64,000 bases of DNA from Limiplasma sp034927815 (GTDB lineage Bacteria > Bacillota > Clostridia > Christensenellales > Aristaeellaceae): contig JAYFPK010000024.1 in the NCBI GenBank assembly GCA_034927815.1, positions 1 to 64,000 of the forward strand. Direction: 5' to 3'. Shown here in pieces: positions 35,106 to 44,169 of the stretch. Every line of letters begins with the position of its first letter. Position 1 is the first letter of the stretch. The position numbers and the translations under genes were made by a program. The notes beneath the pieces were generated by a model that was not told where the DNA came from, ran no database searches, and worked only from the letters and a program-made list of their open reading frames with translations.

Positions 35106-35300
35106 CTAAGTCGCGGCAACAATTTCAAGGGCACTACTGCCCACAGGGGGTTCCAGGGGCAGCGGAGGGAAGCGTGCGTCCAGTAGCGCCGCCAGTGAGC
35201 GTGGGCCCAGTGGGCCCTTTGCCGAAGGCAAAAGCGAACGAGCGGTGGGGCTTGAGGCGAGCGGCCGAACGGTAGGGAAGACCGCGACGATTGCTCTGAA
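35106..35300. repeat. Dispersed repeat copy R3, inverted relative to R1
   Basis: Begins CTAAGTCGCGGCAAC, the reverse complement of the end of R1 (411-424). It continues with GGAGGGAAGCGTGCGTCCAG, GGGCCCAGTGGGCCC and CTTTGCCGAAGGCAAAAGC, which match R1 bases about 100-175 reversed. Similarity fades beyond about 35290. Confidence 0.75.
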
Positions 35301-35305
35301 CCGTA

Positions 35306-35334
35306 CCCGCCCCAGGGCTACGCCCTGGGGCGGG
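35306..35334. other. Strong GC-rich hairpin beside repeat R3
   Basis: CCCGCCCCAGGGC-TAC-GCCCTGGGGCGGG is a perfect 13-bp stem with a three-base loop. No T run follows. The 200 bases downstream, up to the oxidoreductase promoter, show no gene. Confidence 0.6.
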
Positions 35335-35539
35335 CGAAAGAGATATCGGAAATCCCCCCAGCCCCCTAACGTACTCGTTTCCTGTGACCAAAGAAGAAAG
35401 AAAGCATCATCAATGGCACTATGCCATCACGGGCCTCCCTCAAGTAAAAACTGCTCCCCTTCTCAAAGACAAATCAAAAGCAAGTAATACCCTCTCCCGG
35501 CATCCCCACAACTCCCCGTAGCGCCTCCATCAGGATTCA

Positions 35540-35548
35540 TGCTATAAT
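35540..35548 (+). promoter_or_regulatory. Extended -10 promoter for the oxidoreductase gene
   Basis: TGCTATAAT (TG, one base, perfect TATAAT), 55 bases before the ATG at 35604; no clear -35 box. Confidence 0.65.
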
Positions 35549-35603
35549 AAACCAGCTTTCATACGAGCTGTGTGACAAAGGAGTCTGTAAGGAGGAACCA
35601 CCA

Positions 35604-36632
35604 ATGATCAAGGCTGCGATTTTAGGGGCGGGGTTTGTGGCCCAGCTCCACGCCCTGGCCTATGCCCAGGACCCCGGCGTGAAGCTGTGCGCCGTGTGCG
35701 ACGCCAACTTACCCTTGGCGCAAAAGCTGGCTCAGGAGCAGGGCATGGCCGCCTACGAGGACGCCCATGCCCTGCTGGAGGCGGAGAAGCCCGATGTGGT
35801 ATCCATCTGCCTTCCCTCGTTCTTGCATGAGGAGTACACGGTGCTGGCCCTGAAAGCGGGGGCCCATGTGCTGTGTGAAAAGCCCCTGGCGCTGACCCTG
35901 GACGCCTGCCAGCGCATGGCCCAGGCTGCCAAGGACGCCCAGCGCCTGCTGATGGCCGGGCAGGTGCTGCGCTGGTGGGGGGAATACCAAACCATCGCCG
36001 CTCAGTTGACCGGTGGCGGCCTGGGCGAATTGATGTGGCTTCACGCGGGACGCCGGCAAGTGGGCAAGCGGGGCGGCTGGCTCCAGGATCCACAAAAAAG
36101 CGGTGGCGCGCTCTATGATTTTCATATCCATGACGTGGACTATGTCCTCTCCCTCATGGGCACCGACATCCGGACCGTATACGCGGCGGGCCGCCAGGGA
36201 GAGCTGGGCGCCTGGAGGCAGATCGACACGCTGTTGACCTTTGAGGATGGCCGCGTCGCCCACCTGGAGGCATGCAACGACCTGCCCGAGGGCTCCCCCT
36301 TCCGGGCCTTCCTGGAGGCGCGCTGCCAGAATGGCACCCTGCGCTACCACTTTGAAACTGCCGTGAACATCAGCGCGGACGCCAAAACCCTGTCCACCTT
36401 GCAACGGCGCCGCGGAGAGGAAATCACGGATTTGCCTTTGGCCGACGACAACGCGCAGCAGGCGGCCTTCCAGCGGGAAATTCACGCCTTTGTGGCGGCC
36501 GTGCGCAGCCATTCCCCCGCGCCGCTGCCCATTGAGGAAACGCTGCGGGTGATGCGCTGCATCGAGCTGATCAAGCGGTCCTTGGAAACGGGTACGGCCA
36601 TGACCAACGCCCGGGCGTTCCTGTATTCCTAG
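35604..36632 (+). CDS. Gfo/Idh/MocA-family oxidoreductase
   Basis: NAD(P)-dependent dehydrogenase of the sugar/inositol class. The 342-residue protein has the Rossmann start AAILGAGFVAQLHALAY, VSICLPSFLHEEYTVLAL and the catalytic-lysine motif VLCEKPLALT (Lys near residue 93). A C-terminal alpha/beta domain carries DFHIHDVDYVLSLMG, whose His residues sit at the expected active-site position. AAGGAGG eight bases upstream supports the ATG. It stands alone between terminators and repeats, so the substrate cannot be deduced from neighbours; a sugar or polyol is likely. Confidence 0.9.
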   Translation: MIKAAILGAGFVAQLHALAYAQDPGVKLCAVCDANLPLAQKLAQEQGMAAYEDAHALLEAEKPDVVSICLPSFLHEEYTVLALKAGAHVLCEKPLALTLDACQRMAQAAKDAQRLLMAGQVLRWWGEYQTIAAQLTGGGLGELMWLHAGRRQVGKRGGWLQDPQKSGGALYDFHIHDVDYVLSLMGTDIRTVYAAGRQGELGAWRQIDTLLTFEDGRVAHLEACNDLPEGSPFRAFLEARCQNGTLRYHFETAVNISADAKTLSTLQRRRGEEITDLPLADDNAQQAAFQREIHAFVAAVRSHSPAPLPIEETLRVMRCIELIKRSLETGTAMTNARAFLYS

Positions 36633-36684
36633 CTTTTCTCCTTCCAGGGGGAGGAAGCAAGTCTCTGGAACAATGCCTCAAACA

Positions 36685-36716
36685 CAAAAAAGGAGGGCGG
36701 CCGCCCTTCTTTTTTT
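36685..36716. terminator. Bidirectional rho-independent terminator
   Basis: AAAAAAGGAGGGCGG / CCGCCCTTCTTTTTTT form a stem with A and T runs on both sides, 50 bases after the oxidoreductase stop. On the other strand it lies just beyond the ABC remnant at 36749. Confidence 0.85.
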
Positions 36717-36748
36717 GCGCCTTCCAGGGCCCCAGGCCTCCACACAGC

Positions 36749-36838
36749 TCACTCCACAAACCCCGTATAGAGCTGATCCTTGTCCTTTGCCTTGATTAAA
36801 TCCCCGTGATTTCCCCGCTCGATCCAGATTTTGTATTG
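36749..36838 (-). pseudogene. Possible C-terminal remnant of an ABC exporter ATPase
   Basis: The minus strand reads an open 29-codon stretch beginning QYKIWIERGNHGDLIKAKDK and ending LYTGFVE before a stop. The xxERGNHxxLxxxxxxxxLYxxF pattern is the usual last stretch after the H-loop in MsbA-type exporters. An in-frame stop lies directly upstream and no other part of such a gene is found in 36839-37021. A terminator sits just downstream. Only short similarity is available, so chance is not excluded. Confidence 0.4.
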
Positions 36839-37021
36839 TCAAACGGATTTTGCCAATGCCAAACGCTCATGCACGCGTTTCTTTCCCCAGGCATGGTACG
36901 CACAACCGTGGGAAAAACAAGCGACGCAAAGCAATGAAATGGCATGGATTGCGCTGCTTATTCCTTATCCTGTCCCTGTTTTATGCCCTGCGCAAGGCGC
37001 TTTTGCGCGCGGTTCCCCCAG

Positions 37022-37585
37022 TCAGACTTCCAGCGAACCCCGAAAGCCCCTGGCTCCATAATAGGACTCCGCCCCGTTATGATAGACGAAAACATGCTCG
37101 TAGCGCCGGTCGCAAAACAGGGCTCCCCCCAGCTTGCGAATCTCGGGCGGCGTCTTGATCCAGCTGGAGGTTTTACGGTCAAATTTGCCCAACTGCTGAA
37201 GCCCGCGGTATTGCTCCTCGGTCAAAAGCTCGATTCCCATGGCCTTTGCCACGTCCATGGCGCTGCTTTTCGGCTTGTGTTCCTTCCGGGCCGCCAGCGC
37301 CTCGCCATCGTAGCAAAGGTTCCTGCGGCCCGCAGGGGTTTCCGGCGAGCAGTCATAAAAGACATAGCGGCCGGTGGCGGCGTCATAGCCAACCACATCC
37401 GGCTCTCCCCCGCTCTCCTCCATTTCGTGCAGCGACCACAGCTTTTCCCCTTCCGCCTTCAGCCTGGCCAGCACTTCCTCCCATTGCGTCCCTTCATGGC
37501 GGCTTTGGTTGTCCCTAAACCTTGCTTCCAACGTCGTAAGCAGCTGCGATTTCTGTTCGGAGGAAAGGCTCCTTTTCTCTTGCAT
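37022..37585 (-). CDS. DUF4256 family protein
   Basis: A 187-residue cytoplasmic protein of unknown function. It contains LWSLHEMEESGGEPDVVGYD, FYDCSPETPAGRRNLCYDG, LLTEEQYRGLQQLGKFDRKT and SYYGARGFRG, the recurring blocks of DUF4256. There is no signal peptide or membrane segment. AAAGGGGC seven bases before ATG 37585 and an extended -10 promoter mark a single-gene unit. No function is known to me, and neighbours give no hint. Confidence 0.85.
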   Translation of the reverse strand: MQEKRSLSSEQKSQLLTTLEARFRDNQSRHEGTQWEEVLARLKAEGEKLWSLHEMEESGGEPDVVGYDAATGRYVFYDCSPETPAGRRNLCYDGEALAARKEHKPKSSAMDVAKAMGIELLTEEQYRGLQQLGKFDRKTSSWIKTPPEIRKLGGALFCDRRYEHVFVYHNGAESYYGARGFRGSLEV

Positions 37586-37608
37586 TTTCAACGCCCCTTT
37601 CTGCCCAT

Positions 37609-37617
37609 AGTATAACA
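37609..37617 (-). promoter_or_regulatory. Extended -10 promoter for the DUF4256 gene
   Basis: TGTTATACT on the minus strand, about 24 bases before the ATG. Confidence 0.6.
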
Positions 37618-37754
37618 GATTACCCATTTCTTCCTCAATAGCCAAAAACCGCGCCCCGTTTCAAGCCGCAGGGACCGATTTAGGAAGGCGCCAGGCCGCC
37701 TCCATTTCACTGTGGGCCGGGCCATCATTTTCATGTGCATTTTCTTAAAAAGTA

Positions 37755-37763
37755 TGATATAAT
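37755..37763 (+). promoter_or_regulatory. Extended -10 promoter for smpB
   Basis: TGATATAAT, 50 bases before the smpB ATG. The -35 region is poor. Confidence 0.65.
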
Positions 37764-37813
37764 AAAATGCTGCCGAAAAGCAGCCCATCCAACTGCCAAC
37801 GAGGAGGAACCCC

Positions 37814-38287
37814 ATGCCGCGCCAGGAGGGCATTAAACCTATCGCCCAAAACAAAAAGGCCTACCACGAATACTTTGTGGAAGAAACCTACGAATGCGGC
37901 CTTTGCTTGTTTGGGACGGAGGTCAAAAGCATGCGGCAGGGCCGTGTGAACCTCAAGGAAAGCTTTTGCATGATCCGCAAGGGCGAAATTTTCGCGGAAG
38001 GGATGCACATCAGCCCCTATGAGCAAGGCAACATCTTCAACACGGACCCTCTGCGGCCCAAAAAGTTGCTGATGCACGCCAACGAGATTCGCAAGCTGGC
38101 GGGGCTGGTAAGCCGTCAGGGATATACCTTGATTCCCCTGCGGGTCTACCTGAAAAACGGGCTGATGAAGTTGGAATTGGGCCTTTGCAAGGGTAAGCAT
38201 CTGCACGACAAGCGGGACGTGGCGGCTGAAAAAGACGCCAAGCGCGAGATGGAGCGGGCGTTTAGCCGCAGCAGGCGGGAGGCTTAG
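37814..38287 (+). CDS. smpB: SsrA-binding protein SmpB
   Basis: Partner of tmRNA in rescue of stalled ribosomes. The 157-residue protein shows the OB-fold start AQNKKAYHEYFVEETYECGL, GTEVKSMRQGRVNLKES and KGKHLHDKRDVAAEKDAKRE, and a basic tail. Length is normal. GAGGAGG lies just upstream of the ATG. The ssrA gene follows 59 bases downstream, the common arrangement. Confidence 0.97.
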   Translation: MPRQEGIKPIAQNKKAYHEYFVEETYECGLCLFGTEVKSMRQGRVNLKESFCMIRKGEIFAEGMHISPYEQGNIFNTDPLRPKKLLMHANEIRKLAGLVSRQGYTLIPLRVYLKNGLMKLELGLCKGKHLHDKRDVAAEKDAKREMERAFSRSRREA

Positions 38288-38346
38288 GCGAAAAGGAAAA
38301 CCAGCCAAGCCTTTGGACACGGAAGCGATTGTCAGGACTTTTTCAT

Positions 38347-38693
38347 GGGGGTGTTCTGGTTTCGACGGGGGTTTTCGAGGGTTAGGTAAGCGAGCCGCGG
38401 ACCCTGTACCGCGTAAAAACGGGGAAAAACAACAACTGACAATAGCGATTTCGCTTTCGCGGCTTAATGCCGCGCGTCGGCCCGGATTTCCCACAGGTCC
38501 GGTTCCCGGCGTCAGCTATGTGGGGAACGAGTGCGCCCAAGCTTTGAAGCGTTACCCGTAATCATGAAGCTACCGTAGCCAAAAGCCTGCCCGTGGGCGT
38601 TTGGTGAGGGGAATCCCAAATCACAGGATGCGCTCGGAGAAAACCTGATCAGCGTGCTTTCGGACAGGGGTTCAACTCCCCTCACCTCCACCA
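38347..38693 (+). ncRNA. ssrA: Transfer-messenger RNA (tmRNA)
   Basis: The 5' end GGGGGTGTTCTGGTTTCGAC is the conserved tmRNA start, and its first seven bases pair with CACCTCC before the 3' ACCA (38690-38693). The TPsiC-like arm GGGGTTCAACTCCCC is present. The tag frame runs from GGA 38423 to TAA 38465-38467 and encodes GKTTTDNSDFAFAA after the charged Ala, similar in opening to the Bacillus tag and with the usual Ala-Ala end. CCA is encoded. No integrase or duplicated 3' end is seen, though this site is a common integration target. Confidence 0.97.
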
Positions 38694-38701
38694 AAGCAAC
38701 C

Positions 38702-38741
38702 AAATCCGAACCCAAGGCCGGTAGGCGACGGGTTCGGATTT
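38702..38741. terminator. Terminator of ssrA, shared with the convergent regulator gene
   Basis: AAATCCGAACCC and GGGTTCGGATTT form a 12-bp perfect stem with a 16-base loop, nine bases after the tmRNA end and 12 bases before the stop of the minus-strand response regulator. T-rich sequence follows on the plus strand (GTGGTTTATTTC). Confidence 0.8.
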
Positions 38742-38752
38742 GTGGTTTATTT

Positions 38753-39559
38753 CTAATGTTTCAAATCCCTCAGAGCAGTCCCCTGCTTCCCTTCTCCCCC
38801 CGGTTCCGCCCCGCTGAACCGCCCCGGCGGATACCCCACATACTTTTTGAAGACCTTGATAAAATACTTGTAATCCATAAAACCAACGGCCTCCGCCACC
38901 TCATATACCTTCATGCCGCCCTCCCGCAGCAGCTCCACCGCCCGCAGGATGCGAAAGCGGTTCAGGTAGTCATTGAAGGTATGGCCGGTTTCGGCTTTGA
39001 ACTTGGCGTTCAGGTGAGCGCAGGAAAGGCTCAGCTCCGCGCTGACATCCACAAGGGAAATGCGCTGGCCGTAACGCTGGCCAATAAAATCCAGCATATA
39101 GCGTACAGCCTTGTTTTTCGCCCCCTCCGCCTGGGAAAGCACCTCAGGGACCGGCTGCGCGGTGCGCAGCTTTTCGATTTGGGTCTCGCTCTCCCGCTTA
39201 CGGCGAACCTTTTGCACCGCGGCATATAACAGGTCAAAATCGATGGGTTTGAGCAGATATTCCGTCACTCCCAGGCTGATGGCCTTTTGGGCGTAGGCAA
39301 ACTCACCGTATCCGGAGATGATAACCGCGTCATACCCCACCTCCCGTATGCTGGCGGAAAGCATGTCCAGGCCGTCCATGCCGGGCATCTTCACATCCGT
39401 TAGTACGATATCGGGGGATAGCGCCCGTATCAGCCGCAGTCCCTCGGCGCCGTTTTCCGCCTCCCCCACCACCACGCAGTCCACGCTCTGCCAGTCCACA
39501 ATATAGCGCAGCCCTTTGCGGATGATGTCCTCATCCTCCACCAGCAGCACTTTATGCAT
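38753..39559 (-). CDS. Response regulator, YesN/AraC family
   Basis: A 268-residue regulator: receiver with D55 (DIVLTDVKMPGMDG) and YLLKPIDFDLL, short linker, AraC double HTH (ISLVDVSAELSLSCAHLN; VYEVAEAVGFMDYKYFIKVF). Much shorter than the regulator at 30809 because the middle region is missing. AAAGGAG seven bases upstream sets ATG 39559. It overlaps the kinase gene by eight bases. Last gene of the AfuABC-like operon, which it probably controls. Confidence 0.92.
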   Translation of the reverse strand: MHKVLLVEDEDIIRKGLRYIVDWQSVDCVVVGEAENGAEGLRLIRALSPDIVLTDVKMPGMDGLDMLSASIREVGYDAVIISGYGEFAYAQKAISLGVTEYLLKPIDFDLLYAAVQKVRRKRESETQIEKLRTAQPVPEVLSQAEGAKNKAVRYMLDFIGQRYGQRISLVDVSAELSLSCAHLNAKFKAETGHTFNDYLNRFRILRAVELLREGGMKVYEVAEAVGFMDYKYFIKVFKKYVGYPPGRFSGAEPGGEGKQGTALRDLKH

Positions 39560-41249
39560 CGTCCCACTCCTTTGGCAATCGAAGCTCCACCACGGTGCCG
39601 TGCCCCGGGGCGTTGGACAGGGTAAGCCCGCAGGGCGCGCCGTACATGAGCCGCAGGGCGCGGTGCGTGTTGTAAAGGCCAATGTGGGTGGTTACCGCGT
39701 CCTCCTGGGCCAGCATGTCCGTCAGCCGCCTCAGCTGCTCCGGCTGCATGCCCAGGCCGTCATCCTCAATGCGGATGATCAGGTACCGCTTCTCCATGCG
39801 CGCCGTGACCTGAAGGTGTATGCCCCCCTCCCGCGGCATGGCGTACTTGAGGCTGTTTTCCACAATGGGCTGGATGAGCAGCTTGGGTACGCGGCACTGC
39901 AAAAGCGCGTCAGGGATATCAAAGGTATAGGTAAGCAGCTTGCCATAGCGCATCTTTTGCAAGAGCAGGTAATCGTTCACATATTCGATGTCCGTTTCCA
40001 GAGCCACCTGAGGCTGCGTCTCGTCGATCTCATAGCGCATCAGGCTTGCAAAGGCCACCAGCATATCCGCCGCCTTCTGGGGATCCGTCAGCAGCACAAA
40101 ATGCAAATTTTCCATCACGTTAAACACAAAATGAGGGTTAAACTGTTCCTTTAAGTGCTTGACCTCAATGATACGCTTGCGCTCCACCAGCTCCTCATTA
40201 TGGTGGATCAAGGTCTGCACGCGCTCCATCATCGCGTTGAATTCATCATATAGCAGTTGAAATTCATCAAAGGTACGCTCACGGATGCGGCTGTTCAAAT
40301 CCTGATTGCGTACAGTCTGCACCATGGTTTCGATGGGCCGGAGGTTGCGCCGGGCCACGCGGTCGGCCACCAGGGGGACGATGGCCACCAAAGCCAGGGC
40401 CATCAGCGCGATCAACGTCATGCCATAGCGCATCATTTGCCGGTGGAGCACGGTAGAGGTAAAGGTCATGACCCGCACGCCGCTGTCCGCCAGCGTACCT
40501 ACGCTCACAAAATACTCTTTGGCATCCATGGTCACAAAGCCGCTGCCGTCCACACGCACGGAAAGCTTGCCGATATCTCCCACAGCCTGAGGGGTATCGG
40601 TGTACAGCACATTGTCAAACCTGTCCGCCAGCACCACCGCGTCGGACTGGCGAAAGCGCATGGCGTCCCGCAGCCCCGCATCCATCACATCAAGGTACAG
40701 ATACCCCAGCAGCTCGCCTTCCTCCATCACCCGGGTGGCAAACAGCCATACCGTTTCCTGGTCAAAACGGTAGCCGATACGGCTGTGGCGCTCACAGTAA
40801 GGAAGCTCGGAGCTTTCAAGCTGCTCCCGTACCGCCGCGTTGGGGTACGCCGCCAGAAACACAGCCTGATTGTCGCGGTTCAGGTTTGTGGCCGCAATCT
40901 CCCCTTTTGGGGAAAGCAAGGTGAATACCACCTTCAGCGGCAGGCGGTTGATGCGCTGGTATAGCAGGCGGTTTGCCTGGGTGATGGCGGCGGACGTACC
41001 CAGGCGCAGCGCCTCCCGCACCGCGCTCTCGCCGGAAAGGGACTGCAGCGCCTCCACCAGTTCCCCCTGCCAGATCGTCATGCTGGCGGTAAGCTCCCGG
41101 TTATCCTGCGCATTGACCTGCATGGTGGTCACCCGCAGGTTGACGGTGGTGAACACGATGTACAGCAAAAACAGCAGAATGATGAACAGGGCCGTATAGA
41201 GGATGAGGGAGCGCCTGAGATGGTTTTGAAAGCTTCCCCGTGCCTGCAT
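39552..41249 (-). CDS. Sensor histidine kinase, YesM family
   Basis: A 565-residue kinase: membrane segment about 13-36, extracytoplasmic dCache-like region about 37-275, second segment about 276-297, HAMP, then the phospho-accepting His373 in EQFNPHFVFNVMENL. The N-box is IQPIVENSLKYAMPREGG and the last G-rich stretch IGLYNTHRALRLMYG. GGAGGTG sets the ATG. Downstream of the importer genes in the same direction, 62 bases after the permease. Confidence 0.93.
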   Translation of the reverse strand: MQARGSFQNHLRRSLILYTALFIILLFLLYIVFTTVNLRVTTMQVNAQDNRELTASMTIWQGELVEALQSLSGESAVREALRLGTSAAITQANRLLYQRINRLPLKVVFTLLSPKGEIAATNLNRDNQAVFLAAYPNAAVREQLESSELPYCERHSRIGYRFDQETVWLFATRVMEEGELLGYLYLDVMDAGLRDAMRFRQSDAVVLADRFDNVLYTDTPQAVGDIGKLSVRVDGSGFVTMDAKEYFVSVGTLADSGVRVMTFTSTVLHRQMMRYGMTLIALMALALVAIVPLVADRVARRNLRPIETMVQTVRNQDLNSRIRERTFDEFQLLYDEFNAMMERVQTLIHHNEELVERKRIIEVKHLKEQFNPHFVFNVMENLHFVLLTDPQKAADMLVAFASLMRYEIDETQPQVALETDIEYVNDYLLLQKMRYGKLLTYTFDIPDALLQCRVPKLLIQPIVENSLKYAMPREGGIHLQVTARMEKRYLIIRIEDDGLGMQPEQLRRLTDMLAQEDAVTTHIGLYNTHRALRLMYGAPCGLTLSNAPGHGTVVELRLPKEWDDA

Positions 41250-41311
41250 GCGTACGCACCTCCATCCTCTCTCCTTTCACCATCGCGCACAAAAGCACCT
41301 TTTCGCAGGGG

Positions 41312-42973
41312 CTAAATGCTGATGTCCTGCTTGCCCGTAAGCTTGAAGAACAGCAGGAGGGAGAGCACGGATGTGACCGTGAGCACTGTGGAATAGGCCG
41401 CTGCGTTGCCAAAGCTGGAGCGGATGACCTCGGTATAGATGGCCACGGTCAGGGTCATGGTACGGCTGGTATACAGGATCACAGAGGAGCTTAGTTCGCT
41501 GATCACCGTAACCCAGCTCATGATCGCGCCCGCCAGCACGCCCGGCAGCATCATCGGTACGGTGATTTCCAAAAAGGACCGGGCTTCCGAAGCCCCAAGG
41601 CTGACGGCGGCCTCCTCTACGCTGGGGGAAATCTGCCCGATGATGGCCGTGCTGGAGCGGATGGTGTAGGGCAAGCGGCGCACGCAAAGGGAAACTATCA
41701 TGATCAGCGCGGTGCCGCTGAGCAAAAGGGGGCTTCTGTTAAAGGCATACAGGAACGATATGCCCAGCACCGAGCCCGGGATCACGTAGGGCAGCATCGT
41801 AAGGGTATCCACCGTGGAGGTGAGCGCACTGCGCCGCCTCACCGCCAGGTAGGCGATGAGGATGCCCAGCACCACCACCAGTGAAATTGCCGCAATGCCA
41901 TAGAGGTACGTATTGAGGATGGACTGGTTGTTTTTGGTAAGCAATGTGTTCACAAAGTTCTCCAGCGTGAATTTGCCGGAGAACACCTGCCCGGTACCGG
42001 CATCCATAAAGGATGTGGCGATGACCGTCACCTGGGGCAAAATCGCCATCACCACCACGGCGTACACAAACACATGGCTTGCCACATTGCCAATCCCGCG
42101 CTTGCGCACCGGTTCCATAGGCTTGAGCGCCGTCATGGAATAGCTGGTTTTACGCGCCACCCACCGCTGGGCAAAGAAAAAGAGGAGCGTGATGAGCATG
42201 ATGATCATACACAGCGCGGCGGCAAAATTATCGTCATTCATGACCTCGCCCATGAATTGGCTGTACAGCACCACAGGAAAGGTGCGGTATCCCTCGCCGA
42301 TGAGCATGGGTGTGCCAAAGTCCGAAAAAACACGCATGAACACCAGCAGCGCGCTGGCCAAAAGCGTTGGCAAAATAAGAGGCATGATGACTCGGGCAAC
42401 CCGCTGCACCGTGGTGCTGCCCAGACTTTCCGCCGCTTCGTTCAGGGAATTGTCCAGGTTTTTCAGCGCACCCGCCACATACATATAGACCAGAGGGAAC
42501 GACTGCAGGGAAAACACCAGCACAATGCCCCAAAACCCGTATATGCCCCCAAAGGAAACACCTAGCAACTGGTTGATGCCCCGGGTGATGAACCCATTGC
42601 GCCCAAGCAGCTGTATCCACGCATAGGCGCCGATGAACGGCGGCGAAAGATAGGAAATTACGATAAGGATGTTAAGACACTTGCTGCCCCGTATGCGCGT
42701 GCTGCGGGTAATGTAGGCCATTGCCAGCCCCAGGAGGGAGGCGACCAAGGTGCTGACCGTGGTGACCCGGAAGGAATTGACAATGGTATTGGTATAATAG
42801 GCTCGGCTGAAAAATTTCGTAAAGTATTCCAGGGTCAAGGCCCCCGTGGCGGGGTTCAGCACGCTGCGGTAGAGCACCAGCGATAAGGGGTATACCACAA
42901 AAATCAGAAACAACGCCAGGATGCCCAGCGTCAGGAACAGCCACATCGTGGCCGGCTTCCCCTTTCCCTTCAT
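41312..42973 (-). CDS. ABC permease, fused double-unit (AfuB/FbpB-like)
   Basis: A 553-residue permease of about twelve membrane segments made of two BPD-transporter units, each with a coupling motif: LNEAAESLGSTTVQRVARVIMP near 180-200 and VEEAAVSLGASEARSFLEITVP near 470. This fused form occurs in Fe(III), phosphoglycerate and hexose-phosphate importers. The start at ATG 42973 is set by GGAAGGGG and lies two bases beyond the ATPase stop. Confidence 0.9.
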   Translation of the reverse strand: MKGKGKPATMWLFLTLGILALFLIFVVYPLSLVLYRSVLNPATGALTLEYFTKFFSRAYYTNTIVNSFRVTTVSTLVASLLGLAMAYITRSTRIRGSKCLNILIVISYLSPPFIGAYAWIQLLGRNGFITRGINQLLGVSFGGIYGFWGIVLVFSLQSFPLVYMYVAGALKNLDNSLNEAAESLGSTTVQRVARVIMPLILPTLLASALLVFMRVFSDFGTPMLIGEGYRTFPVVLYSQFMGEVMNDDNFAAALCMIIMLITLLFFFAQRWVARKTSYSMTALKPMEPVRKRGIGNVASHVFVYAVVVMAILPQVTVIATSFMDAGTGQVFSGKFTLENFVNTLLTKNNQSILNTYLYGIAAISLVVVLGILIAYLAVRRRSALTSTVDTLTMLPYVIPGSVLGISFLYAFNRSPLLLSGTALIMIVSLCVRRLPYTIRSSTAIIGQISPSVEEAAVSLGASEARSFLEITVPMMLPGVLAGAIMSWVTVISELSSSVILYTSRTMTLTVAIYTEVIRSSFGNAAAYSTVLTVTSVLSLLLFFKLTGKQDISI

Positions 42974-42975
42974 GG

Positions 42976-44073
42976 TCACACCCCTTCCCTGAGCACGGTG
43001 GTCTGGGATTGCGCGTCAAACAGGTTGCTTTTTTGCATGTTCACCCGCAGCCATACCCGCGTGCCGTCCGGCAATATCTCCCCCAGATCGGAGCCTTGGA
43101 GCGTCTCCACCTCGGTATGGTCGTCCAGCCGCAAAAAATAATGCGTTTCCATGCCCAGGAACACGCTGCTCACCACTGTGGCGGGGATGCCCTCGCCACC
43201 TTCGGTATGCAGGGTAAACTCCTCCGGCCTGACCGCCGCCAGCAGCGCCGTGCCCGCCGCCACATCCTCCCGCACAAGCCGCGTTTGGGGGCAATAGCCA
43301 ACGCCAAAGTCCACAAAGGCATCGCCGCTATTTCGCACAAGGGTGGCCTTGAGCACGTTGGTCAGGCCGATGAAGCTTGCCACAAACAGGTTCACCGGCC
43401 GCTGGTATACCGCCTTGGGCGTGCCGATCTGCTGTACCACGCCCCCGTTCATCACCGCGATGCGGTCCGATATGGCCAACGCCTCCTCCTGGTCATGGGT
43501 CACATATACGGTGGTAATGCCCACCTCCCGCTGGATAGCCTTGATGGCGTTGCGCATTTCCACGCGCAGCTTGGCGTCCAGATTGGAAAGCGGCTCATCC
43601 ATGAGCAACACCCCCGGCTGAATCACGATGGCCCGGGCCAACGCCACCCGTTGCTGCTGCCCTCCGGAAAGCTGCGCGGGCTTGCGGTGCCTGTAGGCCT
43701 CGATCTTCACCGTATGCATGATGGCGTCCACCCGCGCCGCAGCCTCCGCCCGGGGGGTCTTGCGGGTTTTCAGGCCGTAGGCGACGTTATCCTCCACGGA
43801 CATGTGGGGGAATACCGCGTAGTTTTGGAACACCATGCCCATGTTGCGCTTGTTGGTGGGGATCGCCACAATGGATCTGCCGTCCACAAGGATATCGCCC
43901 TCATCCACGCTGTTAAAACCGATGATCATGCGCAGCAACGTCGTCTTTCCACAGCCGGAAGGTCCCAGCAAAGTGAAAAATTCCCCCGGCTGAATGTCCA
44001 GAGACAATCCGTTCACAACGGCGTCCTTCCCGTACCTCTTGACCACATTTTGCACGCTGATGGCTACACTCAT
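42976..44073 (-). CDS. ABC transporter ATP-binding protein (AfuC/PotA-like)
   Basis: A 365-residue ATPase with Walker A GPSGCGKT (37-44), LSGGQQQRVALARAI, LLMDEPLSNLDAKLR and a C-terminal TOBE-type beta domain (VRPEEFTLHTEGGEG). It matches the CUT1/FbpC-type subfamily. The ribosome site AAAGGA is rather far from the ATG. It lies between the binding-protein and permease genes of the same importer. Confidence 0.9.
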   Translation of the reverse strand: MSVAISVQNVVKRYGKDAVVNGLSLDIQPGEFFTLLGPSGCGKTTLLRMIIGFNSVDEGDILVDGRSIVAIPTNKRNMGMVFQNYAVFPHMSVEDNVAYGLKTRKTPRAEAAARVDAIMHTVKIEAYRHRKPAQLSGGQQQRVALARAIVIQPGVLLMDEPLSNLDAKLRVEMRNAIKAIQREVGITTVYVTHDQEEALAISDRIAVMNGGVVQQIGTPKAVYQRPVNLFVASFIGLTNVLKATLVRNSGDAFVDFGVGYCPQTRLVREDVAAGTALLAAVRPEEFTLHTEGGEGIPATVVSSVFLGMETHYFLRLDDHTEVETLQGSDLGEILPDGTRVWLRVNMQKSNLFDAQSQTTVLREGV

Positions 44074-44109
44074 TCTTCACGCGATCCTTTCCGCCCTTTG
44101 CATAAACCG

Positions 44110-44153
44110 GGGGAGAGGCCGCCGGTCCGCCGCCGGACACAGGGCCTCTCCCC
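44110..44153 (-). other. Stem-loop between binding-protein and ATPase genes
   Basis: Arms GGGGAGAGGCC and GGCCTCTCCCC form an 11-bp perfect stem; the loop contains a further small hairpin (GTCCG/CGGAC). No T run. Same position as the stem-loops at 26700 and 60736. Confidence 0.65.
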
Positions 44154-44169
44154 TCTTGTGGCACGAGGG

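Noticed and set aside
38512..38715. 67-codon minus-strand frame across tmRNA
   Set aside because: It is the complement of the conserved tmRNA sequence and has no ribosome site.
38347..38760. Integrated element at the ssrA 3' end
   Set aside because: No integrase, no phage genes and no duplicated attachment sequence are found next to tmRNA.
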